Positions 1 to 8,060 of a stretch of 64,000 nt of DNA are shown here, piece after piece. Source of the DNA: CAYZBF01 sp964476585 (GTDB lineage Bacteria; Hydrothermota; UBA3072). Position 1 is the stretch's first letter; the number at the start of each line of letters is the position of its first letter. The notes below the pieces were generated by a model. The model had not been told where the DNA came from. It ran no database searches and was given only the letters and a program-made list of their open reading frames with translations. The position numbers were made by a program, and so were the translations under genes. The DNA lies in contig CAYZBF010000005.1 of assembly GCA_964476585.1 (NCBI GenBank), positions 21,277-85,276 on the forward strand, written 5' to 3'.

Positions 1-681
1 ATGGACAAGGTTCAAACCCCTACAAATCTACTTCGTCTCGCACTCCTGGATTATGGAGGAAATATCTCACCCGTAGTTGATGTTACTGTGGGTTTTACGG
101 GGAGAATAGATGAAAATTATATTATTGATTTGTTTTCTCTTATCCCGGATTCCATCATTTCAAATGTCTCCAATTATTATACTTTAAGGCCATTGCAGGG
201 TAAACATATATATTATGGGGATAAGGATTTTGTAGCTAATATCTCCCCTGCTCCACACGATAATGAATTCTTGCCATTTTTGATATGCCTTCAGATTATA
301 GATAATAGGGGTTTTAAGGTTCAATTTTCTCCAGAAACTGCTCCATCACCTTTCATTATAAACGACACAGGGTTCGATGTTGGATTGATTTTTAGCGAAC
401 CTGAAACAGAGGAAATGAGAATAGGAGGAAATCAGGTGAAGGAATGGATGAGAATTGAGTTTAATAATTCCAATCGTTCCAGGATGCTGGTACTCATAAC
501 GGAGATGGGGCTTAGTGAAGATGAATTTCTAAATTGGATGAAAGACCTACAATATTTGACTCTGGATCGATTAAAGGAAGTATGGGAACGCTATCTACTC
601 GACGGCTTCGTCTCTTCTGGGTCTCCTGAGTTTTGTAATCTTCTCATTAAACTGTTTCCTGAAGCAGAGGTGATCAAGTGA
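1..681 (+). CDS. Hypothetical protein, possibly 5'-truncated
   Basis: The reading frame is open from the first base of the window, and its first codon is ATG, so the true start may lie upstream. The visible 226 residues have no signal peptide, membrane segment or motif I recognise. The C-terminal third is acidic and probably helical. The stop overlaps the GTG start of the next gene (GTGA), so the two are translationally coupled and probably work together. The neighbour is a VWA/GATase-like membrane protein of the BatA type, so this may be an accessory protein of that system. Function is unknown. Confidence 0.6.
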   Translation: MDKVQTPTNLLRLALLDYGGNISPVVDVTVGFTGRIDENYIIDLFSLIPDSIISNVSNYYTLRPLQGKHIYYGDKDFVANISPAPHDNEFLPFLICLQIIDNRGFKVQFSPETAPSPFIINDTGFDVGLIFSEPETEEMRIGGNQVKEWMRIEFNNSNRSRMLVLITEMGLSEDEFLNWMKDLQYLTLDRLKEVWERYLLDGFVSSGSPEFCNLLIKLFPEAEVIK

Positions 682-2249
682 GGCTTCGACCTACCCAGTG
701 GCTGGTTATTGCTTTTTTTTTACTCCTAATCTTCTATCCTGAGTTTCATTGCACAAAAAGAATTTCTCCTTTTGGTATATTGCTTTTAGACCGCTCGGAG
801 TCAATGAAAAGAGCTACCCTACCTAAAATAGATTCTCCTTTTCCCCTTAAAAGATTTGATTTTGGAAGTGAACACCATGGGACTGCAATAGGAGAGGGTT
901 TGCTACAGGCTAAAGACAGATATGAAGAAGCGAGTTTTATTCTACTCTATTCTGACGGCTCCAATACTGTAGGGGAAAATCCCATTGAGGCAGCTGCAGA
1001 GATTGGTATACCAGTTTATACAATGCACCCGAATATTACTTTGGATACTTCGGGTTATATTTCAGCGTTTGGTCCGGAGATTATCAAAGAAGGTGATAAT
1101 GCAGTTTATAAGGTGCATTATCGAGTCTTGTGCCCTTCAACAATAAATGTGTTAGAAGAAGGCGTCTTAGATAAGAAAGAAGTAGAGGGAGAAGGGATGC
1201 TCGAGTTTGCCCTAAATCCTACTGCTGGAAGACACACTTTTGAATTCAATCTCTCAAAAGGAGACAGAATTATAGATAGAACCTACCGGAATCTCCTTGT
1301 GAAAAAAAGACCTCGAGTTCTAATCTATACCGGGAGTTTAGACTGGAACTATAAATTCTTTTACCGTTACTTCAAGGAACTTGGTTCCAATGTCAGTGGA
1401 GTGTGGAATAGGGATGATTTTGATTCCCCCTTTTCTGATTATGAGATTGTCTGTCTGATTAATCCGAAGATTATGGTAGAGGAGAAAATAGGAGATTATA
1501 TAAAGAATGGTGGAAAAACAATAGTCGTCAATTCATCAATGCTTTCCACAGATTTTCTTCCCTTTATTGCTCCAACAATTACAACCGTCTCTTCGGAGCT
1601 GCCTATTCATCACTATTTAAAGCCGACTGGGATTCGAAGGGGAAGTAGAAGTATTGATATCATGGGTGAAAAGTTAGTCTATATGCTGGATTATGGAGAA
1701 GGACAAGTAGCGCAGGTTGCCTGCCTAGATCCATGGAGACTGAGATTGGCTGGGGGGGGTGTGTATAAAAGGGATCTTTTTGGTGAAATGATGGATAAGC
1801 TATTAAAATATCTTACTCCAGCCAAATTAAATATTTCATATCCAGAACGCTTATTGGAAGGTGAAGAACTTAAGGTGACCTTCGAACCGATGAGCCCCGA
1901 TTCCTTTATTTGGGATGGGCATGCACAATCCATTTTAGAAGATTACATCATTATTTCATCTCCAGAAAGGGGCATCCATCACTTTAAGGTAGTTTTCCCT
2001 TCTTCTACATTCATAGAATCTCTCAAAGTGATGAGTGGAAACAATGATGGAATGGGCGTTGATATCACAATGCTTGACGCTATAAGTAGTGGAAGTGGAG
2101 GTGGAAAATGGGAAGATGGTTTTGACCAATCACTCTTTGGATATAAGGAAAAAGAATTATATATAAATTTACGCCATAACTGGTTCTTCCTATCAATATT
2201 CTTTATTATTCTGTTTTTTGATTGGTATCTATGGATGAGGGGGAAATGA
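678..2249 (+). CDS. BatA-like membrane protein with VWA and GATase-like domains
   Basis: A 523-residue protein anchored by a hydrophobic segment at residues 8-22 and a second at the C-terminus (about 500-518). Between them is a compact von Willebrand A-like domain with a complete-looking MIDAS set: D38-x-S40-x-S42, T69 and D93. Around residues 210-290 is a Rossmann-like stretch (RPRVLIYTGSLDWNYKF) of the kind found in membrane proteins with a class I glutamine amidotransferase-like fold. Such proteins usually sit with MoxR ATPase, DUF58 and BatA genes and are thought to act as a cell-envelope chaperone or metal-insertion system. GTG start, coupled to the preceding gene. A related DUF58/BatA pair lies about 44 kb away at 45951-48439. 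The family assignment is from architecture; exact function is unknown. Confidence 0.6.
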   Translation: MRLRPTQWLVIAFFLLLIFYPEFHCTKRISPFGILLLDRSESMKRATLPKIDSPFPLKRFDFGSEHHGTAIGEGLLQAKDRYEEASFILLYSDGSNTVGENPIEAAAEIGIPVYTMHPNITLDTSGYISAFGPEIIKEGDNAVYKVHYRVLCPSTINVLEEGVLDKKEVEGEGMLEFALNPTAGRHTFEFNLSKGDRIIDRTYRNLLVKKRPRVLIYTGSLDWNYKFFYRYFKELGSNVSGVWNRDDFDSPFSDYEIVCLINPKIMVEEKIGDYIKNGGKTIVVNSSMLSTDFLPFIAPTITTVSSELPIHHYLKPTGIRRGSRSIDIMGEKLVYMLDYGEGQVAQVACLDPWRLRLAGGGVYKRDLFGEMMDKLLKYLTPAKLNISYPERLLEGEELKVTFEPMSPDSFIWDGHAQSILEDYIIISSPERGIHHFKVVFPSSTFIESLKVMSGNNDGMGVDITMLDAISSGSGGGKWEDGFDQSLFGYKEKELYINLRHNWFFLSIFFIILFFDWYLWMRGK

Positions 2250-2275
2250 TTTCTTTGATATTCAAAAAAGTACAC

Positions 2276-2303
2276 TTGAAAAAAATTAACCAATCCATAT
2301 ATA
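2276..2303 (+). promoter_or_regulatory. Promoter of flavoprotein gene (leaderless type)
   Basis: TTGAAA at 2276-2281 and TATATA at 2298-2303 are separated by 16 bases. Only 6 bases (TAAGAA) separate the -10 box from the ATG at 2310, so the transcript should begin at or next to the start codon. No Shine-Dalgarno is present. Confidence 0.65.
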
Positions 2304-2309
2304 TAAGAA

Positions 2310-3476
2310 ATGGAATTTGATTTTATCGTTATAGGTGCAGGCCCTATAGGTTCCTACCTTTCAAAGCTACTTGCTAGTGATGGTTTTTCTGTAGCAATCT
2401 TTGACAGAAAGCAAGAGGTAGGAAGAGATGTAGTCTGCAGTGGAATTATTGGGAGTGAGCCTTACCATGAATTCGATTTACCAAAGGATGCTATAATTAG
2501 CAGGATTTCGGATGGCTCAATCTTCTCTCCGTCCATGATTCAATTCCAGTATTCAGAAGACCATCCATTTGCTTATATTGCTGACAGGGAAAAACTTGAT
2601 AAAATCCTATTTTCCAGAGCTATTAATGAAGGGGTTGAACCCTTCCTTGGTAATATGGTAACTGATTTAGAGAAGGAAAAGGGAAGAGTCTCATTGAAAT
2701 ACTTCAACCAGGGAGACATAAGGAAAATTAGCTCAAGGTGCATCATAATCGCCACAGGTTCCGATTTTGCGTTACACAGGAAAGCTGGGCTCATAGCACC
2801 CGAAAGATTCCTATGGGGAAGTAGGGTTGAATTGGATTATGAGATAAAGGGTCCACTGGAGATATATCTTCTCTGTAATCCTGATCTGGGATCCTTCGGG
2901 TGGGTAATACCGCTTAAGGACAAAACAAGGATAGGAACTGTATCAGAAGATTACGATCGGAATGCACTCCATCGCCTAATTCAAAAGACTAATGGGAGGT
3001 TCAAGCTCCAGGAAAACAGAATCGAAGGCGCGCCTATTGCCTATGGCGACTCAAAAAAAATGGTCAGCAAAAGAGTTATTGCAGTTGGTGAAGCGGCAGG
3101 ACAGGTAAAGACTACTACTGGTGGTGGAATACATTATGGACTTATAGGTGCACAACTAGCCCATGATATCTTAAGAAAGTCAGCCTTAGAAGATGACTTT
3201 AGTGCAGATAGGCTTCTTGAGTATGAGAGAATGTGGAGAATTAAAATGGGACACGAGATAAAAGCAGGTATGGTTCTGAGGAACTTGATTTCTAAGGTGC
3301 CGTCAAAAACAGTTGATGTAGTATTTAAGTGGGCAAGGGAAGATTCTGCAATCAAGGAGGATGTTAAGCAGATATTTTCCTTTGATTATCACAAGAATAT
3401 AATAGATTTCGGAGTAAAGCTAATATTGGGTAGAAATACCTTACGTCGTTCTAAATTCAGTTTATTTCCTTTTTAA
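2310..3476 (+). CDS. Geranylgeranyl reductase family FAD-dependent oxidoreductase
   Basis: A 388-residue flavoprotein. The N-terminus carries the dinucleotide-binding GAGPIGS motif (residues 8-14), followed by an acidic end of strand 2 (FDRK). A second FAD motif, GEAAGQVKTTTGGGIHYG, lies near residue 260. This layout is typical of the geranylgeranyl/digeranylgeranylglycerophospholipid reductase family, which saturates isoprenoid chains; bacterial members may act on menaquinone or polyprenyl side chains. The substrate cannot be told from sequence. The gene stands alone under its own leaderless-type promoter, and its 3' end overlaps the convergent panC stop by a few bases. Confidence 0.8.
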   Translation: MEFDFIVIGAGPIGSYLSKLLASDGFSVAIFDRKQEVGRDVVCSGIIGSEPYHEFDLPKDAIISRISDGSIFSPSMIQFQYSEDHPFAYIADREKLDKILFSRAINEGVEPFLGNMVTDLEKEKGRVSLKYFNQGDIRKISSRCIIIATGSDFALHRKAGLIAPERFLWGSRVELDYEIKGPLEIYLLCNPDLGSFGWVIPLKDKTRIGTVSEDYDRNALHRLIQKTNGRFKLQENRIEGAPIAYGDSKKMVSKRVIAVGEAAGQVKTTTGGGIHYGLIGAQLAHDILRKSALEDDFSADRLLEYERMWRIKMGHEIKAGMVLRNLISKVPSKTVDVVFKWAREDSAIKEDVKQIFSFDYHKNIIDFGVKLILGRNTLRRSKFSLFPF

Positions 3477-4336
3477 CTATTAATTGACTCTTTTATCCTT
3501 ACCTCAATATTATCTATAAGTCTTGCCTTTCCAATCCAGACAGCTTCAAGTACTCTTGTTGGGCCTTTGATGGTGGATACCCTCTTTAAGTTAACCGGGT
3601 CAACAAATTCAATGTAATCTATCCTGGGATATTTCTTTGATTCAATAAGCTTAACCATTTCTTTTTTTATACTTCGGACGTCCTCTACTCCTCTTTGAAC
3701 TAAATCCTTTGCCTTTCTCATTGATTCATAAAGGACAGTTGCTTCTTTCCTTTCATCGAATGTGAGATATCTATTTCTTGAACTTATAGCAAGTCCGTCC
3801 GCCTCCCTCTTGATAGGCGAGGGTATAATCTCAATAGGTAGATTCAAATCCTCACACATTCTCTTTATGATGATATACTGCTGATAATCCTTTTCGCCGA
3901 AGACAGCGATATTGGGAAGTATAATGTTAAGTAGTTTAAGAACAACTGTTGATACACCGCGAAAAAAGGTCGGACGGCTCCTACCACAATATTCCTTGGA
4001 GAGTTTTTCTACTGTGACATAGGTTTCGTAATCATCGGGATACATCTCCTTGGCATCTGGGATAAAGATGGCATCCACTTTTTCTTCCTTTAGTAATTTT
4101 AGGTCGTGCTCTTCATCCCTGGGATATTCATTATAATCTTCATTGGGTGAAAATTGAGTGGGGTTGACAAAAATTGAAATAACTACTTTGTCTGCATGTT
4201 CCTTTGCTTTACCAATGAGACTTACGTGCCCTTCATGAAGAAAACCCATTGTTGGGACAAGACCAATTTTCAAGCCTTTGGAACGCTCCTTTTGTGACCA
4301 TTGGCTTTGTTTTTTGATATTTCTCGTAATAATCAC
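3473..4336 (-). CDS. panC: Pantothenate synthetase
   Basis: A 287-residue ATP-dependent ligase that joins pantoate and beta-alanine to make pantothenate, the coenzyme A precursor. The sequence shows the PTMGFLHEGHVSLI nucleotide-binding motif near residue 28 (HEGH is the HIGH-type element), IFVNPTQF, the pantoate-binding region with GEKDYQQ, and SSRNRYL as the KMSKS-like element. Length is normal for PanC. GTG start overlapping the upstream kinase stop (GTGA). It is last in the minus-strand folB-folK-kinase-panC operon; panB and panD are not in this window. Confidence 0.95.
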   Translation of the reverse strand: MIITRNIKKQSQWSQKERSKGLKIGLVPTMGFLHEGHVSLIGKAKEHADKVVISIFVNPTQFSPNEDYNEYPRDEEHDLKLLKEEKVDAIFIPDAKEMYPDDYETYVTVEKLSKEYCGRSRPTFFRGVSTVVLKLLNIILPNIAVFGEKDYQQYIIIKRMCEDLNLPIEIIPSPIKREADGLAISSRNRYLTFDERKEATVLYESMRKAKDLVQRGVEDVRSIKKEMVKLIESKKYPRIDYIEFVDPVNLKRVSTIKGPTRVLEAVWIGKARLIDNIEVRIKESINS

Positions 4337-4968
4337 TGGCCTACAGAGAAATAATTTATCCCGGTTCTGATATTTTTTATTTCTTCTTTTAGGAGTCCAA
4401 AATGAGAAGGGTATTTTATAAAATTAACTTCATTGGCATTCACGATAAGGACAGGGCAGTTTCGGAAATGGAAAAAATGCTCATTATATGACTGGATAAG
4501 GAGTTTTATGTATTCCTCACTTATCTCCTTTTCATAATTTCTACCCCTCTTCTTTATTCTTTCCATTATTGTGTCCAGATTTGCCTGGAGGTAGATTATA
4601 AAATTTGGTGTTATTAAGTCCTTATAGAGGAGGTTATGAATCTTGTCATAAAGGGCTCGTTCTCCCTGGTCAAGGTTTATATATGCGAATATCTTATCCT
4701 TATCGAAGATATAGTCTACGATAATTCTCTTGGTGAAGAGTTCCCTGTTTGTAAGGTTTCGGAGTTCGTTGTATCTGGAAAGGAGAAAGAATATCTGAGT
4801 GGGGAAAGCATACCTTTCAGGATCCTCATAGAAATAAGGCAGAAAAGGATTCCCATCCACATCCTCCAGTATGGCTTTTGCACTATATTCCCTGGCAAGC
4901 AGAGTCGTAAGAGTTGTTTTCCCAACCCCTATTACGCCTTCAATTGCAATATATTCCCAGTCTTCCAT
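4333..4968 (-). CDS. Deoxynucleoside kinase
   Basis: A 211-residue protein with the Walker A motif GVIGVGKTTL at residues 11-20. It also has the deoxynucleoside-kinase signatures: an acidic residue after strand 2 (ILEDVDGNPFL), the LSRYNEL region and the lid arginines in MERIKKRGRNYE. It should phosphorylate deoxyadenosine, deoxycytidine or deoxyguanosine for nucleotide salvage; the preferred substrate is not clear. The start overlaps the 3' end of folK by 37 bases in another frame, and the stop overlaps panC. Its place between folate and CoA genes is common in several bacterial groups. Confidence 0.88.
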   Translation of the reverse strand: MEDWEYIAIEGVIGVGKTTLTTLLAREYSAKAILEDVDGNPFLPYFYEDPERYAFPTQIFFLLSRYNELRNLTNRELFTKRIIVDYIFDKDKIFAYINLDQGERALYDKIHNLLYKDLITPNFIIYLQANLDTIMERIKKRGRNYEKEISEEYIKLLIQSYNEHFFHFRNCPVLIVNANEVNFIKYPSHFGLLKEEIKNIRTGINYFSVGQ

Positions 4969-5426
4969 ATTTTCTTTTTATCCTCGCATTCTGTAAGTAG
5001 TTCATTTATCGTTTTACCGGTTATAGGGTCTTGTTTATCCGATGCGATTTCATTTAAAGGTTCAAGATAAAATCTTCTTTCTCGAAGATATTTATGGGGT
5101 ATTTCAAGGTAGGGATTTCTGAATATGAGATTCTCAGAGAGAAGGATATCTATATCAATTTTCCTCGACTCCCATTTTTGTTTTCTAACCCGACCCATCT
5201 CATCTTCTATTTTCAAAAGTTCTCTGAAGAGTTCATTCAAAGGGAATTCAGTTTCCAATTTTATACAGGCATTTAGAAATTCCGGTAAGTCTTCTCTTCC
5301 CCAGGGTTCTGTCCTGTATATATGCGAACCCATGACTTTTCCTAATTCCGATATTCTTTTGTATGCATCTGTCAGATTGTTCTCTCGATCTTCTAAATTA
5401 GTGCCGATGGAGAGATATATATTCAT
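4932..5426 (-). CDS. folK: HPPK (6-hydroxymethyl-7,8-dihydropterin pyrophosphokinase)
   Basis: A 164-residue enzyme that transfers pyrophosphate from ATP to 6-hydroxymethyl-dihydropterin in folate synthesis. Typical features are the N-terminal YLSIGTNLEDRENNL, SHIYRTEPWG, FLNACIKLET and the catalytic block KWESRKIDIDILL with its paired acidic ligands, followed by IPHKYLRERRFYLEPL. The start overlaps the folB stop (TAATG), so the two are coupled. Length is normal. Confidence 0.95.
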   Translation of the reverse strand: MNIYLSIGTNLEDRENNLTDAYKRISELGKVMGSHIYRTEPWGREDLPEFLNACIKLETEFPLNELFRELLKIEDEMGRVRKQKWESRKIDIDILLSENLIFRNPYLEIPHKYLRERRFYLEPLNEIASDKQDPITGKTINELLTECEDKKKIWKTGNILQLKA

Positions 5427-5770
5427 TATTCTTCTATTATAGCCTCTGAATATTTTACTTCTCCATTAAAGGGAGGGTTTGACTTCTTGACCCTAACCTT
5501 TACTCTTTCTACAGAATCCAGATCTTTTAAATGTTTCCATATCCTATAAGCAATTGTTTCTATTGTGTAGACTTCCTCTTGGAGAGCCAGGGTCACAAGG
5601 TTATAGACTGTATTAAAGTCGATGCCATAATCCGGGTTATCATTTTCTGCTGTTTTAGTGAAGTCTGTTTCTATCTCTACGTCTATTTCTAATCTCTGTG
5701 GCTTTTCTCTTTCCTTACCAAACCCACACACCTTCATAACCTGTATTCGTGATAATCCTATAGTTTTCAT
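5426..5770 (-). CDS. folB: Dihydroneopterin aldolase
   Basis: A 114-residue protein when started at MKTIGLSRIQVM. It matches the short FolB fold: a GFGKEREKPQ loop, LEIDVEIETD, DYGIDFNTVYN and YTIETIAYRIWKHL with the conserved catalytic-region Glu, then VRVKKSNPP. A longer reading frame to 5836 exists, but its extra 22 codons would lie inside a near-perfect promoter (-35 at 5801-5806, -10 at 5778-5783), so the internal ATG at 5770 is preferred. It is the first gene of the folB-folK-kinase-panC operon. Confidence 0.92.
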   Translation of the reverse strand: MKTIGLSRIQVMKVCGFGKEREKPQRLEIDVEIETDFTKTAENDNPDYGIDFNTVYNLVTLALQEEVYTIETIAYRIWKHLKDLDSVERVKVRVKKSNPPFNGEVKYSEAIIEE

Positions 5771-5777
5771 ATAGTTG

Positions 5778-5806
5778 ATTATAGAATGAATTATGATTAT
5801 TGTCAA
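5778..5806 (-). promoter_or_regulatory. folB operon promoter (leaderless type)
   Basis: Reading the minus strand, TTGACA (5806-5801), a 17-base spacer and TATAAT (5783-5778) form a consensus promoter. Seven bases separate it from the folB ATG at 5770. No Shine-Dalgarno fits in that gap. Confidence 0.85.
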
Positions 5807-6138
5807 GAAGGTTTTAACTTTGGATGTAACAGCCAAAGCACATAATTACCACTCCCGAAATCATAACCACAGAGAAGCATAGAGATAGTGGCTTCGCTCC
5901 ATTGTAGAATGCAAAATGCAAAATTATTATTCACCACAAAGACCCCTTGCTTTCCTTAATTCATCAACCGCGGATTTACACTGTGAAATAACACGATAAG
6001 GCATGATAAGCGACCGAATGTTGATAAAATATTTTGGAGTGTGACCATTTTCCATTTTTTATTGCAGTGAACCCACTGTTTTTATGATGAATGAACCGTA
6101 TTGAGGGTGTGGATAGGAACAAACATTTTCACTATAGC
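5807..6138. repeat. Non-coding repeat island between operons
   Basis: No credible gene is seen. The stretch holds pieces of several repeated phrases: an 'accacagag' phrase near 5868; a degenerate GTGGCTTCGCTCC hairpin near 5889 followed by ATGCAAAATGCAAAATT; and a copy of a 75-base repeat at 5973-6047 that recurs at 7767-7841. The island lies downstream of the 6139-7692 gene and upstream of the folB promoter. Confidence 0.7.
5973..6047. repeat. 75-bp dispersed repeat, copy A
   Basis: It aligns without gaps to 7767-7841 over 75 bases at roughly 70% identity by eye. Shared blocks include GATTTAC, GTGAAATAA, ATAAGCG and GATAAAATATTT. The inverted ends that are intact in copy B are partly lost here. 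It starts within GGATTTACACTG. Confidence 0.7.
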
Positions 6139-7692
6139 TTAGAATCTGAATGGGTCGCGGTCAATATTTTCCCTTACACCGCGTAGTATTTCAATGCAAA
6201 CTTTAAGTTTCAAGGCGTCATAGGTTTTGATACCTATAGAACCTTTTCCTTTGATTCCAATCTGAATAAAATTAAATCCGTCTATGGAGAGGAACGTTAT
6301 ATCACCAATGGATATAGATTTTTCTCCAATGCTCAAGGTATCTTTATAGAGAGTAATGTGATTTTTTATTTTTACTGGTAGAGCTATTCCGTAGGTGAGA
6401 ATTTTTTCCTTCATCTTTTTGTATAAAAGCGGAACGATCTTCATTCTGTTGTCAATATACCACTCTCTTTCGCATCTATCACAGTAAAACCTTCTTTTAC
6501 CTTTTCTGTTAACCCCATTGGAATTCCCACACTTGGGACACATCCAGAACATTCTTTCAATGTATTTGTTAAAAATTCCCCAGCGTGCGCTGCTACGCTT
6601 TGAGCCAGAAAGAGATTCTTCCATAATGGACTTTAATTCTTTTTCTGATAAGTTTTCTGGATTCTCAATCTTACCTGTAACCTTGACAGTAACGTCTGTT
6701 CGGTGAATTACCTTAGACCATCTTGGAAGGACATTGTGGGCTCCATCTATCCTTAAGAGTGTTATGGCGTAACCAAGACTCTTAATAAATTTTACAACTC
6801 TCATATCAAAATTCACAAAATTCCCATCCCAGGTTCTACTTGCTTCAGGGAAGATACCGATTATATCACCGTTTTTTAAAGCCTTCTTTGTTTTGATAAT
6901 GCTTTTTATACCTGAACCCCTTTTTATAGGAATGCAGCCAAGGGATAGAAAGAACTTTTTAAGAACGGGGTTTTCGAACATCTTACCTGTTGTAATAAAT
7001 CTTACAGGCATGCACACTGCGGCAACAATGAACAGGGGGTCGAGGTAGCACTGATGATTTGAGAGGATTATATATGGGCCCCGATCTTTATCTAACTTGC
7101 CTTCCAGTTTGAGGTGGAATATTTTTCTAAGTATAAGGGATACAACAAGGTATAGAAATATTATAATTGGGTTTACCATGTCAGGCGCCCGGGTTACCTT
7201 ACTTTTCAATGGAATAACCGCTGGAACCGAATTTCTATAATCTATATATTCTCTTCCAAACTTTTTGCAAAGAGACCTTTGCTCCCTTATTGTATATAGC
7301 ATTAGCAGGAGTAGAAATATAGGATTTACAATATAACTCATTGAAGGGGATAATATTAATCCTAAACCACAGAGGTATAAAAAAAAGGCAATATATAGAG
7401 GATGCCTGACGAATGAATAAGGCCCTGATTTAACAAGATATTTGGGAGGATGACAGAATAGGGGAAGGCCTTTTCCCATATAGTACATAGTATTTGCTGC
7501 CCAAACGGCAATGTATGTACCTGCAATAATCAAGACAGCACCTATTGATATTCTTAGATGGTTGAAGTCCCAGGAAAGTTCAAAGTGGATATCTATCACG
7601 GTAGAAATGATGGAAATAAATAAAGGAAGAAGTATCCAGAACACAATTATTGAGAATATAGCATCAAAAACAATAGAGTGTCTTTTACTCAT
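6139..7692 (-). CDS. Fusion: ICMT-like methyltransferase, PlsC acyltransferase, zinc ribbon
   Basis: A 517-residue protein with three recognisable parts. Residues about 10-165 form a multi-helix membrane domain with PYSFVRHPLY, typical of the isoprenylcysteine/phospholipid methyltransferase family. Residues about 175-360 are a PlsC-type acyltransferase with N212-H213-x4-D218 (NHQCYLD) and FPEASR at 281-286, a variant of FPEGTR. Residues 385-407 are a C-x2-C...C-x2-C zinc ribbon, followed by a 110-residue tail I do not recognise. A role in making or remodelling membrane lipids is likely. I do not recall this exact domain order. It is a single gene with its own leaderless-type promoter. Confidence 0.82.
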   Translation of the reverse strand: MSKRHSIVFDAIFSIIVFWILLPLFISIISTVIDIHFELSWDFNHLRISIGAVLIIAGTYIAVWAANTMYYMGKGLPLFCHPPKYLVKSGPYSFVRHPLYIAFFLYLCGLGLILSPSMSYIVNPIFLLLLMLYTIREQRSLCKKFGREYIDYRNSVPAVIPLKSKVTRAPDMVNPIIIFLYLVVSLILRKIFHLKLEGKLDKDRGPYIILSNHQCYLDPLFIVAAVCMPVRFITTGKMFENPVLKKFFLSLGCIPIKRGSGIKSIIKTKKALKNGDIIGIFPEASRTWDGNFVNFDMRVVKFIKSLGYAITLLRIDGAHNVLPRWSKVIHRTDVTVKVTGKIENPENLSEKELKSIMEESLSGSKRSSARWGIFNKYIERMFWMCPKCGNSNGVNRKGKRRFYCDRCEREWYIDNRMKIVPLLYKKMKEKILTYGIALPVKIKNHITLYKDTLSIGEKSISIGDITFLSIDGFNFIQIGIKGKGSIGIKTYDALKLKVCIEILRGVRENIDRDPFRF

Positions 7693-7698
7693 TGTTTT

Positions 7699-7726
7699 AT
7701 AATATCGAAATAAGATAAAATATCAA
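7699..7726 (-). promoter_or_regulatory. Promoter of the acyltransferase fusion (leaderless type)
   Basis: On the minus strand TTGATA (7726-7721), 16 bases, TATTAT (7704-7699), then 6 bases to the ATG at 7692. Confidence 0.7.
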
Positions 7727-7766
7727 CAGTTTTTTTAACACAACTCATCCTGTGTTTTTTGACACT

Positions 7767-7841
7767 GATTTACCCCGTGAAATAATACGGTAAAAAATTA
7801 TAAGCGGACGAATACGGATAAAATATTTCACGGGATGATCA
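7767..7841. repeat. 75-bp dispersed repeat, copy B
   Basis: Partner of 5973-6047. In this copy the two ends are inverted: CCCGTGAAATA near the left end pairs with TATTTCACGGG near the right end (11 bp), which would fold the whole unit into a hairpin with a roughly 40-base loop. Confidence 0.72.
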
Positions 7842-7960
7842 CTGATTAAGACAGATATTTATAAAATAAAGGGTTCAAGTGACAAAACTAATTAAATTAT
7901 TGTTTTTCTTTGCGAACTTTGCGAGAAATTAAAAGGGGAGTGGGTATTTTACACTTCTTG

Positions 7961-7990
7961 CCCCGTTAGATATGAAATTATCTAACGGGG
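7961..7990. terminator. Perfect 11-bp hairpin, possible terminator or operator
   Basis: CCCCGTTAGAT (7961-7971) and ATCTAACGGGG (7980-7990) pair perfectly around an 8-base loop. There is no T-run on the plus side, so a simple intrinsic terminator is doubtful. It lies about 34 bases upstream of the bamA -35 box, so an operator or a processing site is also possible. Confidence 0.55.
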
Positions 7991-8023
7991 TGAACATTCT
8001 TCATTTTGCATTGAACAATCCCC

Positions 8024-8051
8024 TTGACTTTGTTAACAAATCCATTATTCT
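8024..8051 (+). promoter_or_regulatory. bamA operon promoter
   Basis: TTGACT (8024-8029), a 16-base spacer and TATTCT (8046-8051), with 9 bases to the bamA ATG, again predicting little or no leader. The 18 bases CATTCTTCATTTTGCATT at 7995-8012 recur at the same distance upstream of the SRP RNA promoter. Confidence 0.7.
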
Positions 8052-8060
8052 TACCCTGCT

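Larger units (their letters stand above)
7727..8020. repeat. Intergenic repeat island between divergent genes
   Basis: No gene is seen. It contains a 17-mer, TTTTTTGACACTGATTT (7755-7771), repeated exactly at 28931-28947. It also contains the 75-base repeat copy B (7767-7841), an AATAAAGGGTTCAAG phrase (about 7865-7879) that is nearly repeated near 29095-29109, a CTTTGCGAACTTTGCGAG phrase (about 7909-7926) and a perfect hairpin (7961-7990). Confidence 0.7.

Noticed and set aside
4636..5070. Plus-strand 144-codon frame opposite the kinase and folK
   Set aside because: It is antisense to two well-identified enzymes and has no recognisable features or ribosome site.
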